64,000 bases of DNA from Bacillota bacterium (GTDB lineage: Bacteria; Bacillota; UBA4882; UBA8346). The stretch lies in assembly GCA_023429995.1 (NCBI GenBank), contig JAEZCE010000070.1:12919-76918 (forward strand), in the 5' to 3' direction. Within the stretch, counting starts at the first letter, position 1. Every line of letters starts with the position of its first letter. Made by a program: the position numbers and the translations under genes. Under the pieces are notes generated by a model. The model was not told the origin of the DNA. It did no database searches and saw only the letters and a list, made by a program, of their open reading frames with translations. Shown in pieces: positions 34,303 to 42,669 of this stretch.

Positions 34303-35148
34303 ATGAACATTTTAATTACGGGAGCGAATGGTCAATTAGGTAATGCGCTGAGAGAAATTTTAAAAAATGAAAAATTAAGCTTAGCAGATTTGCCGGAAAT
34401 CGATTTGACCATTGCCCAGGATACCTTAGACTATATCTTAGCGGTTAAGCCGGAGTTGGTCATTCATTGCGCAGCAAAAACTAATGTAGATGAGTGCGAA
34501 ATGGACCCTATTTCCGCTTATTTGGGAAATGTATTAGCCACTAAGAATGTGGTAAATGCTTGTCAAAGCGCCAATGCAATACTGGTTTATATTTCTACCG
34601 ATTACGTTTTTGATGGTTGTAATAATCTTCCTTACCATGAATATGACCTCTGCAAACCAATTAATATTTATGGAAGAACCAAATGGCAAGGGGAAGAAAT
34701 TGTTAAAATGCATTTAAACAAATTTTTCATTATCAGAACCGCCTGGCTTTTTGGTGACATCGGCCATAATTTCGTTAAAACCATCTTAAAGTTGGCAGAA
34801 GAAAGAAGGTCTTTAACCATTGTAAATGATCAATTGGGTTCTCCTACTTATGCCATCGATTTAGCCATAGTCATTTCAAAATTAATTCAAACCAAAGCTT
34901 ATGGCATTTATCATATTACCAATACCGGGAATTGCTCTTGGTTTGAATTTGCCGGACAAATTCTAAAATATGCGGGCCAAAAAGATGTTTCCTTAGAACC
35001 CATTACTTCAGAAGAATTAAATCGCCCCGCTCCCCGCCCCCGGTACAGCATTTTAGCTCAAGGCGCTCTTAATTTAACGGGTATTACCATGCCATCCTTT
35101 CAAGATGCTTTACAACGCTATTTCATAAAAAATTACCCGCTGTCATAA
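34303..35148 (+). CDS. rmlD: dTDP-4-dehydrorhamnose reductase (RmlD-like)
   Basis: The 281-residue protein starts MNILITGANGQLGNALREIL, has IHCAAKTNVDECEMDP, YISTDYVFDG, catalytic YGRTKWQGEE, RTAWLFG and NDQLGSPTYA, all standard for RmlD. It reduces the 4-keto group of dTDP-4-dehydro-L-rhamnose with NAD(P)H. ATG 34303 follows AGGAGG by eight nt; the TTG at 34267 is too far and lacks support. RmlC-like lies upstream, an RmlA-like gene is at 44853, and no RmlB dehydratase is in the window. It is followed 30 nt later by a rhamnosyltransferase-like GT2. Confidence 0.93.
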   Translation: MNILITGANGQLGNALREILKNEKLSLADLPEIDLTIAQDTLDYILAVKPELVIHCAAKTNVDECEMDPISAYLGNVLATKNVVNACQSANAILVYISTDYVFDGCNNLPYHEYDLCKPINIYGRTKWQGEEIVKMHLNKFFIIRTAWLFGDIGHNFVKTILKLAEERRSLTIVNDQLGSPTYAIDLAIVISKLIQTKAYGIYHITNTGNCSWFEFAGQILKYAGQKDVSLEPITSEELNRPAPRPRYSILAQGALNLTGITMPSFQDALQRYFIKNYPLS

Positions 35149-35178
35149 TTAAAAACTACTATAAGGTCAGGAATTTTA

Positions 35179-35937
35179 ATGGGTGATTACCAGGTTGATA
35201 TCATCATCATCAATCATAACACGAAAGATTATCTGTGGGATTGCCTCCAAAGTATAAAAACATTTTCCGGTAGTACTGATGATTACCGGGTCTGGGTCGT
35301 GGACAACGCCAGCAGCGACGGAAGTGTCGAGTTGATTCAAAACCATAGTGATTTTGTTCACGGAATTTACAACCAAAAAAATCGAGGTTATGGACCCGCT
35401 TGTAATCAAGGAATCTCATCTGGGACAGGAAATTATATTTTTCTTTTAAATAGCGATACGATAGTTACAGACAAGTGGTTGCCACCTCTGATCCATACGT
35501 TATCTTCTTCCGGGATTGCGGTCGTTGGTCCAAGATTAGTAAATCCCACCGGTTTATTAGTCGGAGTCGGAGTAGTGGGAACCAATGCCCACCCAGTGTT
35601 TCGAGGCTGGAATGAACCCGATGAGCCTGACCGTTACAATAAACAGCTCGAAGTATTAAGCGTCGGCGGCGCCTGTATGGGAATAAAACGCGAACTTATT
35701 CCTCAATTAGGCTTTTTCGATGAACATTATTTCCATTACTTCGAAGAAACGGATTATTGTTATAATGCCAGGTATCGCGGATATAAAGTAATCTACTGTC
35801 CTGCAAGTACGGTTATTCACCGGGTATCCGGGAGCTGTCAGGACTTACAACGACTCCGTAAATACTTTCGAGAAGGCGAAAGATATTTTCAAAAAAAATG
35901 GCGGATATTTTTAAGGGATCTCACGGAGTATGGTTAA
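35179..35937 (+). CDS. GT2 glycosyltransferase (rhamnosyltransferase-like)
   Basis: The 252-residue GT-A enzyme has VDIIIINHNTKDYLWDCLQSI, VWVVDNASSDGSVELI, NRGYGPACNQGI, LLNSDTIVTDKWL (DxD-like SDT), VGGACMGIKRE and the FFDEHYFHYFEETDYCYNARYRG segment, which has the catalytic-base ED/EETD motif. It resembles WbbL-type rhamnosyltransferases. ATG 35179 follows AAGGTCAGG. It follows RmlD directly, so dTDP-rhamnose is the natural donor guess. It has no transmembrane helix. Confidence 0.88.
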   Translation: MGDYQVDIIIINHNTKDYLWDCLQSIKTFSGSTDDYRVWVVDNASSDGSVELIQNHSDFVHGIYNQKNRGYGPACNQGISSGTGNYIFLLNSDTIVTDKWLPPLIHTLSSSGIAVVGPRLVNPTGLLVGVGVVGTNAHPVFRGWNEPDEPDRYNKQLEVLSVGGACMGIKRELIPQLGFFDEHYFHYFEETDYCYNARYRGYKVIYCPASTVIHRVSGSCQDLQRLRKYFREGERYFQKKWRIFLRDLTEYG

Positions 35938-36028
35938 TCTTCTTTAATTTGCAATAGAATAGATTTTGGTTATTTATGGATTTGTTGTGATTCCAATATA
36001 GTTTTGGCACATTTTTCAATAATTGATA

Positions 36029-36055
36029 ACCCATTACGAAAAATTGCATATTATA
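36029..36055 (+). promoter_or_regulatory. Sigma-K-like promoter for the novel ~200-residue protein A
   Basis: AC at 36029-36030, a 16-nt spacer and CATATTATA at 36047-36055 match the sigma-K consensus exactly, 28 nt upstream of the ATG at 36084. Confidence 0.58.
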
Positions 36056-36083
36056 TAGCATCCTAAAAAAGGAGGGGATATAA

Positions 36084-36674
36084 ATGTCGCAACCACTTGC
36101 CATATACGCGAGTATCCCGCCTGCAATAGCTCCAATTCCAAGTCCATTATGGGTAGGGACACAACCGGTAGTTGTTACCAATCCCTTTACATTTTGGCCG
36201 AGTCTGGATTGGACTGGCGATAATATCACACCAACCAGCGGTTATGGTGAAATACCTCAATACTTATTTTCCGTACCGCAAGCAAATCCAGCCGTAGATA
36301 CGGTAGCTGCATTTACCCGTCGTTTGACCGTGGGAGCCATCGGTTCAACATTTTCCGTTACCACAATACCACCTGGGCTCTATAACTTATCCTTATCGCA
36401 TGCAGCGGATAATCAATACTCGGTCAGTGTTACCACAACATTATTGGGAATACCTACCGTCTTAACACCGGTTGGATTTAACGCCAATACTCCCAGTCCT
36501 TTACAATGGCGGGATGTTAAAACATTTGAATATCTCGCAATATCTTTAGTAACCGGTGATACCATCGACATAACTTCCACAGTGGTAAACTTGGCGGCGC
36601 CAGGCTTTACACCGGATCAGAATCCGGCAATGTTCACCTGGATTATGCAATTTTTAGTTCCAATATTGGGATAA
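36084..36674 (+). CDS. Unrecognised protein family, copy A (196 residues)
   Basis: I do not recognise the family. The protein starts MSQPLAIYASIPP and then has an aromatic block WPSLDWTGDNITPTSGYGEIPQYL, FTRRLTVG, beta-rich Thr/Val/Ser stretches, WRDVKTFEYLAISL, GDTIDITSTVVNL and a hydrophobic end AMFTWIMQFLVPILG. A paralog lies at 39223 with the same landmarks. There is no signal peptide, no Cys and few charged residues. GGAGGGG precedes ATG 36084. It is monocistronic with its own sigma-K-like promoter and a strong terminator, and is surrounded by glycosyltransferases. A spore-surface structural protein or glycan acceptor is inferred, not shown. Confidence 0.8.
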   Translation: MSQPLAIYASIPPAIAPIPSPLWVGTQPVVVTNPFTFWPSLDWTGDNITPTSGYGEIPQYLFSVPQANPAVDTVAAFTRRLTVGAIGSTFSVTTIPPGLYNLSLSHAADNQYSVSVTTTLLGIPTVLTPVGFNANTPSPLQWRDVKTFEYLAISLVTGDTIDITSTVVNLAAPGFTPDQNPAMFTWIMQFLVPILG

Positions 36675-36717
36675 TAATCACCGCTTTTAATAAAAGGGTT
36701 ATCCTTTGAACGCCATT

Positions 36718-36753
36718 AAAAAGAACCTCTTGGTATGAAGAGGTTCTTTTTTT
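36718..36753 (+). terminator. Strong rho-independent terminator after copy A
   Basis: Arms AAAAAGAACCTCTT (36718-36731) and AAGAGGTTCTTTTT (36738-36751) with a 6-nt loop and a T-run. It also serves the convergent methyltransferase gene. Confidence 0.93.
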
Positions 36754-36781
36754 AAAATATATAAACCTTACAATGAACTCA

Positions 36782-37402
36782 TTACAACTTTTTTAAAAAA
36801 CCGTTGGGGAAAAATGTCATAAAAAATTTTTCACGGGATTTGTCAACTGTAAAACCCTTGTTTTCTGCCAGGAATTGCTGTAATGCTTCCATCGGTCCAG
36901 GGCCAAAATTTGGAAATACGGGATGCCCGTTAATGTTTGTATCTTCGAGAACCATATAACTTCCCGGAGTTACAAGCAAGGCGTAAATGCGTAATTCATT
37001 TAGAACATGACCAGAACTGTGATCCGAATCTAAAATAACCATGACCCGTTCATGGGGTCTTATTGAATTGCGTACACTATTATAAATTTCCGGCGATACT
37101 GACGACCCGGTCAAATAAGTGATTCTTGGGTGTTGGGGCCTTGCTTTCGGAGTTATATCGATTGTTAAAATCCGCCCTTTCTGTACTAAGTCACATAGAC
37201 TGGCAAGATAATAAGCGCTTCCTCCATCCGCGGTCCCGGATTCGATAATAACGTCGGGTCTTAATTCAAAAATCATTTCTTGATAGATCCATAAGTCTAG
37301 AGGACATTTTTGAATCGGTACTCCCATCCAGTAGGTATTTAGCCAAGTACGTGAATCATAATACAATTGGTGAAACTGATCACTAATCGGGTTATCGCCC
37401 AT
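36782..37402 (-). CDS. CmcI-like SAM methyltransferase (rhamnosyl O-methyltransferase family)
   Basis: The 206-residue protein has ESGTADGGSAYYLASLCDLV (SAM motif I), ILTIDI, VMVILDSDHSSGHVLNELRIY and YMVLEDTNINGHPV. The pattern LDSDHS..HVL..L and LEDTNxNGHPV is typical of the CmcI/rhamnosyl O-methyltransferase family, which O-methylates deoxysugars. It sits beside RmlD and rhamnosyltransferase-like genes, consistent with methylation of a rhamnose on the glycan. ATG 37402 follows GGAAGGTGG. There is no signal sequence. Confidence 0.88.
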   Translation of the reverse strand: MGDNPISDQFHQLYYDSRTWLNTYWMGVPIQKCPLDLWIYQEMIFELRPDVIIESGTADGGSAYYLASLCDLVQKGRILTIDITPKARPQHPRITYLTGSSVSPEIYNSVRNSIRPHERVMVILDSDHSSGHVLNELRIYALLVTPGSYMVLEDTNINGHPVFPNFGPGPMEALQQFLAENKGFTVDKSREKFFMTFFPNGFLKKL

Positions 37403-37545
37403 TATTCGAATCCACCTTCCAATATGATAAACTCATTTTTAAATACATAAAATATTGTATGTTATGCACGGTAATACGGAAGTAAAAACCGTAAGAAAAT
37501 GCCGGAATAACAAGTAATTGAGCCGATTGTTCATAAAGGGTTATG

Positions 37546-38205
37546 CTAATGGACAATAAAATTTCCGTAATGAAATAAGAATAGCTGACGGTTCTCCTCA
37601 TAACCAATCATACTTACATCATGAACTTGGTGCAAAAACCATGGAGCAGTTTGACGGGCAACCCCAACCTCATAACCAGCTTTAATAAATTCAAGACTTT
37701 GCGAGATATCATAAAAATGCCATCCTTTAAATATATCCTCCCGCCATGATACGTCATATTGACTTATCATGGCTACTCCATCGATAGCTTGTACCGTTTC
37801 ATAATCTCCTATCACTTCGTTCCACACAAACGGTGTTGTATCCCACATGAATTTACCGAAACAAACAGGAGCATGAGGCCAGTAAGCATCCGGGGGTAAC
37901 TGTTTGGCTCCGGCGACACCCATCAACCCCAGTCGGGGATGTTTTAAAAATATCATCAACATTTCTTTTAAGAAATTCGCATTGATGATCTCCATATCCT
38001 GATGTAAATACACTTTGTATTTTGCGTTGGAATTTTTCATGGCATCGTTATATGCTTTAGTTATACTGGAGGCATTTTTAATAACGCGGTTTTCAACAGT
38101 GTATCCCCCTGGAATATTCAGCTTATCTATGGTACGAAGCGATCTAAATAAAAGATGATCATTATTGACACAGTAGATAAAACAAATTTTACGAAGATCT
38201 ACCAT
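37546..38205 (-). CDS. PF13712-like (GT2_5) glycosyltransferase, copy 1
   Basis: The protein of 219 residues from ATG 38205 (AAGGA five nt upstream) starts MVDLRKICFIYCVNN. It has IPGGYTVENRVIKNASSITKAYNDAM, KYKVYLHQDMEIINANFL, LGLMGVAGAKQLP, VQAIDGVAMISQYDVSWREDIFKGWHFYDISQSLEFIKAGYEVGVARQ. The HQDM or HQDV element and the W-HFYD segment are features of this glycosyltransferase-like family. Two paralogs lie at 38238 and 39959. It is probably a GT-A enzyme with a DxD-like QD pair. Function in the pathway is unknown. Confidence 0.8.
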   Translation of the reverse strand: MVDLRKICFIYCVNNDHLLFRSLRTIDKLNIPGGYTVENRVIKNASSITKAYNDAMKNSNAKYKVYLHQDMEIINANFLKEMLMIFLKHPRLGLMGVAGAKQLPPDAYWPHAPVCFGKFMWDTTPFVWNEVIGDYETVQAIDGVAMISQYDVSWREDIFKGWHFYDISQSLEFIKAGYEVGVARQTAPWFLHQVHDVSMIGYEENRQLFLFHYGNFIVH

Positions 38206-38237
38206 TTTTTTCCTTCTTTCTCTTTTAAATAAAGTAC

Positions 38238-38894
38238 TCAGTGAAAAAACGGTTGGTATTCTTGACTGAATTTTTGTTGGGACAGTTGAAACGGAAGCAT
38301 TAAACTTGAACAATTATGGGCGCACCAGGGGACACTTTGCCTTGGGACACCCACTGTATAACCTGCCTTGATAAATTCAAGACTTTGTGAAACATCGTAA
38401 AAATGCCACCCAGTAATGATATCTTCCCGCCATTTTATGTCATATTGGGTAACCATGATCATACCGTCAATCCCTTGAACGCTTTCATATTCATTAATGA
38501 CCTCGGTATTGCAATTACAAACCTGATCAAAATATATACACTTTCCATAAGTTTCTTTCGCTTCCCACCATACTCCGCTTGAAGGCAACCGCTTGGCTCC
38601 TAATACTCCCAGCATACCCAAATTAGGATTTTTCTTAAACAAAGCAAGAATCAAATAAAAGAAATTCCGTTCCAGAATATTGACATCTTGATGCAAGTAA
38701 AATTTATATTTCGCATTGCTGCTTACCATGGCTTGATTATAACCTTTAGCTATACTACCTACATTTTTAATAATTGACCTGTCAACCGTATAACCGGAGG
38801 GAACATTCAATGCACACACATGATTCCATGAATTCTGAAATTGTTGTTCATCATTAACGCAATAAATAAATTGAAATTTATGGAAATCAATCAA
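38238..38894 (-). CDS. PF13712-like (GT2_5) glycosyltransferase, copy 2
   Basis: The 218-residue protein is read from TTG 38894, seven nt after GAGGAGG; the longer frame to 38921 runs through the Shine-Dalgarno. The start MIDFHKFQFIYCVND aligns with MVDLRKICFIYCVNN of copy 1, which supports it. Landmarks are IKNVGSIAKGYNQAM, KYKFYLHQDVNILERNFF, LGMLGVLGAKRLP and WHFYDVSQSLEFIKAGYTVGVPRQSVPW. It is 32 nt upstream of copy 1 in one transcription unit. The three copies share about half their residues by eye; a likely role is transfer of distinct sugars in sequence. Confidence 0.8.
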   Translation of the reverse strand: MIDFHKFQFIYCVNDEQQFQNSWNHVCALNVPSGYTVDRSIIKNVGSIAKGYNQAMVSSNAKYKFYLHQDVNILERNFFYLILALFKKNPNLGMLGVLGAKRLPSSGVWWEAKETYGKCIYFDQVCNCNTEVINEYESVQGIDGMIMVTQYDIKWREDIITGWHFYDVSQSLEFIKAGYTVGVPRQSVPWCAHNCSSLMLPFQLSQQKFSQEYQPFFH

Positions 38895-39222
38895 TCCCAC
38901 TCCTCCTCTACCTAAAAACAAAGGATCTATTTATTATAGATGCTTTCGTAAACATTGTCGTGCATTTATAAATTTCATATATATTTTATGTGTGTTATTA
39001 AGATTTGCAACAGATATTACATTGTTGTGACATTTAAATAAATAAAAGTGCTTAACTAATGAACTTTTGGTATTACATCCATCCAGGAAATAGAAGATAA
39101 GTTTTCACATTCGTTTAGATTATTTCTCATACCATTGTATTAAATAACTTTTGGCAACTAAAACGGCATCACTTTTAACTCCTGATAGACATAATTTATA
39201 TAATATCAAGGAGGAATGTTGA
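38895..39222. other. 328-nt intergenic region between divergent genes
   Basis: AT-rich and without a coding frame I can support. It holds the sigma-K-like promoter at 39171-39198 for copy B on the plus strand. On the minus strand a CATAAAATA element (38990-38982) fits a sigma-K -10, but without AC at the right spacing. Confidence 0.6.
39171..39198 (+). promoter_or_regulatory. Sigma-K-like promoter for the novel ~200-residue protein B
   Basis: AC at 39171-39172, a 17-nt spacer and CATAATTTA at 39190-39198 match the sigma-K consensus exactly, 24 nt upstream of the ATG at 39223. Confidence 0.6.
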
Positions 39223-39822
39223 ATGTCTCAACCTATGGCAATCTATGCATCCATACCGGCTTCATCGGGGGCGAATTGGGTAACGACTATGCCGAATTCA
39301 AGCCCGGTTACAGTGACCACGCCTTATGCCCAATGGCCAAATATCGACTGGTCTGATGGCAATATTACACCTTCATTGGGTTATGGTGAAGTTCCGCAAT
39401 ACTTATGGTCAACTCCAATCCCGGATCCTAACGATAATGCGCCAAAGTCGTTTACCCGGCGTTTAACCGCCAGTACACAAATTAATTTACCCAATATACT
39501 GAAAATACCGGTAGGCGGTTCGATAGGCAATCAGTTCAGGTTCATTTTTTCCATTGCGGCGGATGATGAATACACATTTCAAATCCTATTAAATGGTCAG
39601 TCCATAGCGGAAGAAGTTCCTACCACCGGGTATAACTTTCAAGTTCCTATCCCGTTACCTTGGCGAAATGTTAAAACTTTTTCATTTGGCCTTGGAAAGA
39701 AACCAGTTACGATCAACAATAATGACATTTTAGATATTCAGACTACAGTATCTAACTTACCACAACCTCCCGGAACTGGTAACTTGGCAATGGTAACCTG
39801 GATTTTACAGCTTTTCTCATAA
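39223..39822 (+). CDS. Unrecognised protein family, copy B (199 residues)
   Basis: It is a paralog of 36084-36674. Shared landmarks are MSQPxAIYASIP at the start, WPNIDWSDGNITPSLGYGEVPQYL, FTRRLTA, PLPWRNVKTFSF, DILDIQTTVSNL and the ending LAMVTWILQLFS. Identity is highest in the aromatic block (residues 35-60) and low in the middle beta-rich part, which suggests a conserved assembly motif and a variable exposed part. There is no signal peptide or Cys. GGAGG precedes ATG 39223. It stands alone with its own sigma-K-like promoter, between glycosyltransferase operons. I cannot assign a function; a spore-surface role is inference. Confidence 0.8.
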   Translation: MSQPMAIYASIPASSGANWVTTMPNSSPVTVTTPYAQWPNIDWSDGNITPSLGYGEVPQYLWSTPIPDPNDNAPKSFTRRLTASTQINLPNILKIPVGGSIGNQFRFIFSIAADDEYTFQILLNGQSIAEEVPTTGYNFQVPIPLPWRNVKTFSFGLGKKPVTINNNDILDIQTTVSNLPQPPGTGNLAMVTWILQLFS

Positions 39823-39958
39823 TCGCCGGAATAGGGTTCTGCCAAATTTAGTTTTAAAAAGACTCTTCTCAAATTACAGTATAAAATACTAAGTTGCTTT
39901 CTCATTCATAATAAATCAGAAAGCAACTTAGTATTCGATAGAGTGTGTTCATTGAAAG

Positions 39959-40618
39959 TCAATGGATGAATTCTCGATAATTACGGGTAAATATATCCCG
40001 TTGTTGGAAAAAACGAATGATATCATCCGATGAATTATTATATGAACACCATGGTTCCCGCTGCATGGGAATACCAACGGCATGGCCCGCTTTAATAAAT
40101 TCCATGCATTGGGCCGAATCATAAAAGTATGGATTTTCAAATAAATCTTCCCGCCAAGGAAGATCATATTGGGTAATCATCATGATTCCGTCAACTGATT
40201 GTACAGGTTCATATTCTTTGGTTATTTCATTGCCGTAAACCAGAGAATTCCCCAAAAAGACGATTTTACCGCACTGCTCTGTTGAATCACGCCAATTACC
40301 ACTAAGCGGTATTTTTTTGGCTCCTATAACTCCCAACATTCCCAATTTGGGATATTTTATAAACAAGGATAAAATATCCGGCAAAAAATTGCGGTTCATA
40401 ATATTCATTTTTCTATGAAGATATATTTTATATTTGGCATTGGAATTGCGCATAGCAAAGTTGTAACCCTGGGCTATGCTGAAGTTGCCGTGTAAAAATT
40501 TCTTCGTGAAAGTGTATCCGGAAGGAAGATTCAATAAATCCAAGCATTTTGAAGATTCTTCACATTCGTTTTCATGGTTGGTGTAATAGATAAAAGTAAT
40601 GCTATTGTGATCTACCAT
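39959..40618 (-). CDS. PF13712-like (GT2_5) glycosyltransferase, copy 3
   Basis: The 219-residue protein starts at ATG 40618 (MVDHNSITFIYYTNHE), nine nt after AAAGGAG. Landmarks are LPSGYTFTKKFLHGNFSIAQGYNFAM, KYKIYLHRKMNIMNRNFL, LGMLGVIGAKKIP and PYFYDSAQCMEFIKAGHAVGIPMQREPW. The HQDM/HQDV pair of copies 1 and 2 reads HRKM here, so the acidic residue of that motif is lost; this copy may be inactive or may bind its donor differently. It lies five nt downstream of a CgeB-like gene, so the two are cotranscribed. Confidence 0.78.
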   Translation of the reverse strand: MVDHNSITFIYYTNHENECEESSKCLDLLNLPSGYTFTKKFLHGNFSIAQGYNFAMRNSNAKYKIYLHRKMNIMNRNFLPDILSLFIKYPKLGMLGVIGAKKIPLSGNWRDSTEQCGKIVFLGNSLVYGNEITKEYEPVQSVDGIMMITQYDLPWREDLFENPYFYDSAQCMEFIKAGHAVGIPMQREPWCSYNNSSDDIIRFFQQRDIFTRNYREFIH

Positions 40619-40622
40619 TTCA

Positions 40623-41603
40623 TCAACTCCTTTGGACATTACGTATGGGTATTGTAATGCCTGTTTTTTTTAAGATCATTTCCAATCGGTGATAAAATGT
40701 GTGTTCACGATAAGCTCTTTGTTGTCCCGCAATTGCTATTGATTCTCTTTTCTCCGGATGATGGAGATATTCAATTATTTTATCCGCAAGGTCTATGGAA
40801 TCAGTAAAAACAATCATCTCTCGGCCGACATTGAAACATTCCCATAAATCGGGCCGGCTGCTATCCACCAGTTGAAATGCGCCACTTCCCGCCAAGGCAA
40901 AAGTCCGATCATTAGGGCTTGTTCCCGGAATTCCTTTGGAGTTCCCCGAAGGAGGATTTGTTGGGTTGCGATGAATATTGAGATTAATCTTCGCTCCGCA
41001 GTAATATTTTTGAACTTCCCAAAAATCACAAATAACAGGAATGATAAACTTCCTTAAGTCCGGAACAAGCTCCTGCCCCCAATTTCCGATTAATTTAACA
41101 TTGAAATTTTTAATGGAAGGGGCAACAGAATTTAAGATCCGGATTCGATCCGGAAAAGCCACTCCAACCAGACAAAGGTCACTATGATAAGACGGCGGAA
41201 ATAATAATCGATTATGAATCCTGGGACTACAACACCAGGGAAGATAGTAAACATTTGGACGATTGTATTCATTCACGGCCTGTTTTTCAGTTGTAAAAAC
41301 ATAATCATAAGTTTCAACCATCTGCCCACGGTGGTAGTCAATTTCATAGGGATCTTCCACTAACCATAAAACAGTAACCGCCCCTTTGTTTTTTGCATGT
41401 TGTACCAGATGCAATGGGGTAAATGTTCCGTGAATAACCAATAATAGATCCGGTTTAAATTCATTGATAATATGATTTGAAAGCTGAAAGGGATTAATTT
41501 GCCTGACATCACAAACAAAATCCTTGGTCAACGTATCAAAAATACCATAAGCATACCGGGATTCAAAAGTCAAACCGCCGGAATCAACAAAAAGAATTCT
41601 CAT
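40623..41603 (-). CDS. CgeB-like glycosyltransferase (spore maturation protein family), copy 1
   Basis: The 326-residue protein starts MRILFVDSGGLTFESRYAYG and has LLLVIHGTFTPLHLVQHAKN, VLWLVEDPYEIDYHRGQ, YYLPWCCSPRIHN, YHSDLCLVGVAFPDRIRIL, INLNIHRNP, SPNDRTFALAGSGAFQLVDSSRPDLWECF and a final Y-REHTFYHRL. This is the COG4641/CgeB architecture (DUF3880-like N half, glycosyltransferase-like C half). In Bacillus subtilis cgeB is a sigma-K operon gene needed for the outermost spore layer. ATG 41603 follows AGAGGAAAA. It is cotranscribed with copy 3 of the PF13712-like enzymes. Confidence 0.87.
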   Translation of the reverse strand: MRILFVDSGGLTFESRYAYGIFDTLTKDFVCDVRQINPFQLSNHIINEFKPDLLLVIHGTFTPLHLVQHAKNKGAVTVLWLVEDPYEIDYHRGQMVETYDYVFTTEKQAVNEYNRPNVYYLPWCCSPRIHNRLLFPPSYHSDLCLVGVAFPDRIRILNSVAPSIKNFNVKLIGNWGQELVPDLRKFIIPVICDFWEVQKYYCGAKINLNIHRNPTNPPSGNSKGIPGTSPNDRTFALAGSGAFQLVDSSRPDLWECFNVGREMIVFTDSIDLADKIIEYLHHPEKRESIAIAGQQRAYREHTFYHRLEMILKKTGITIPIRNVQRS

Positions 41604-41828
41604 TGAATATTTTCCTCTTATAAGCTTTTTATAGTCCAAAACCGAAAAAAAGTATTGAATTATTATGGAACTATCTTATGAAAAATCCCTTGTTTTTGAA
41701 ACATCGGCTATTGAAATATACCTATGTCAGATACACCATCACCATTAAAAAAACATATACTTGAGTATATTACTATAAAGTCCCTGTAGAGACTCTTTAT
41801 GACTAACCATTGAAAAAGGTGATTGTTT

Positions 41829-42620
41829 TTGAAATTTTCGGTAATTATCAATTGTTACAATACCCTCCCTATCATTAAAAAGTGCGTAGATTCAGTAATT
41901 GAATCAACGGATTCAGATACTGAAATTCTATTAGTCAATAATCATCCGCCTTATCCGGAGGTTCAAAGTTATTTAAAAGGCTACATTCATCAGCGTGTCA
42001 AAATATTGGATCCCGGAAGAAACCTGTCCCATATTTTAGGCACTCAATTTGCTGAAAAATTTGCCGGCGGAGAGTATTTGGTTCGGATGGATGATGACGC
42101 GGTCCTTCCAAAAAATAACTGGATTAATGCAATGAGCCTAGCGTTAAATCGCTTTTCAGATTTAGCCTATGTGGGATTGCCTTGGCCGGGTGTTCCTTTA
42201 ACCGGCAACGACCGGATAAATACACCTGAATTCACACTGGAATATGCTGATGTAGTTCTTTTTACTTGCGTAATGTTTAGACGAAGTATCTGGCGTTCTT
42301 ATTTTGTAATTCCTCAACAAGGAATTTACGGAAATGACGATACCTATTCCGCCCAAAAAGCCAATCAGCTTGGTTTAAAAAAAGCTTATCTTGTTTCTCA
42401 TTTCTGTGAACATTTAGGTCGAACCCCCGAATGTGATCCTCTTTATGGGGCCTGGAAGGTGTTTTACGCAATGAATATTACGAATTTAGACTTTGAGGCA
42501 TGGCGAAATTTGATTGGTAAAATTAGCCTCCAAGAAGAAAATTTATTGCGACAATTCGGGTATCCCCAGGATCAAATCGAACAAATAAAAACGGTATTAT
42601 CCAAACCATATAAAAGATAA
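41829..42620 (+). CDS. GT2 glycosyltransferase
   Basis: The 263-residue GT-A protein starts MKFSVIINCYNTLPIIKKCVDSVI and has VNNHPPYPEV, LVRMDDDAVLPKNNWI (DDD metal-binding motif) and later GNDDTYSAQKANQLGLK (ND acid residues near the acceptor site). It is read from TTG 41829, six nt after AAAGGTGA; the TTG at 41823 is too close to the Shine-Dalgarno. It is followed 49 nt later by a CgeB-like gene, mirroring the divergent arrangement at 40623-41603. A sugar donor cannot be assigned. Confidence 0.86.
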   Translation: MKFSVIINCYNTLPIIKKCVDSVIESTDSDTEILLVNNHPPYPEVQSYLKGYIHQRVKILDPGRNLSHILGTQFAEKFAGGEYLVRMDDDAVLPKNNWINAMSLALNRFSDLAYVGLPWPGVPLTGNDRINTPEFTLEYADVVLFTCVMFRRSIWRSYFVIPQQGIYGNDDTYSAQKANQLGLKKAYLVSHFCEHLGRTPECDPLYGAWKVFYAMNITNLDFEAWRNLIGKISLQEENLLRQFGYPQDQIEQIKTVLSKPYKR

Positions 42621-42669
42621 GTCTTCCGAATCTACATGAAAACAGCATGCAAAGAAGGAGGAATATTTT

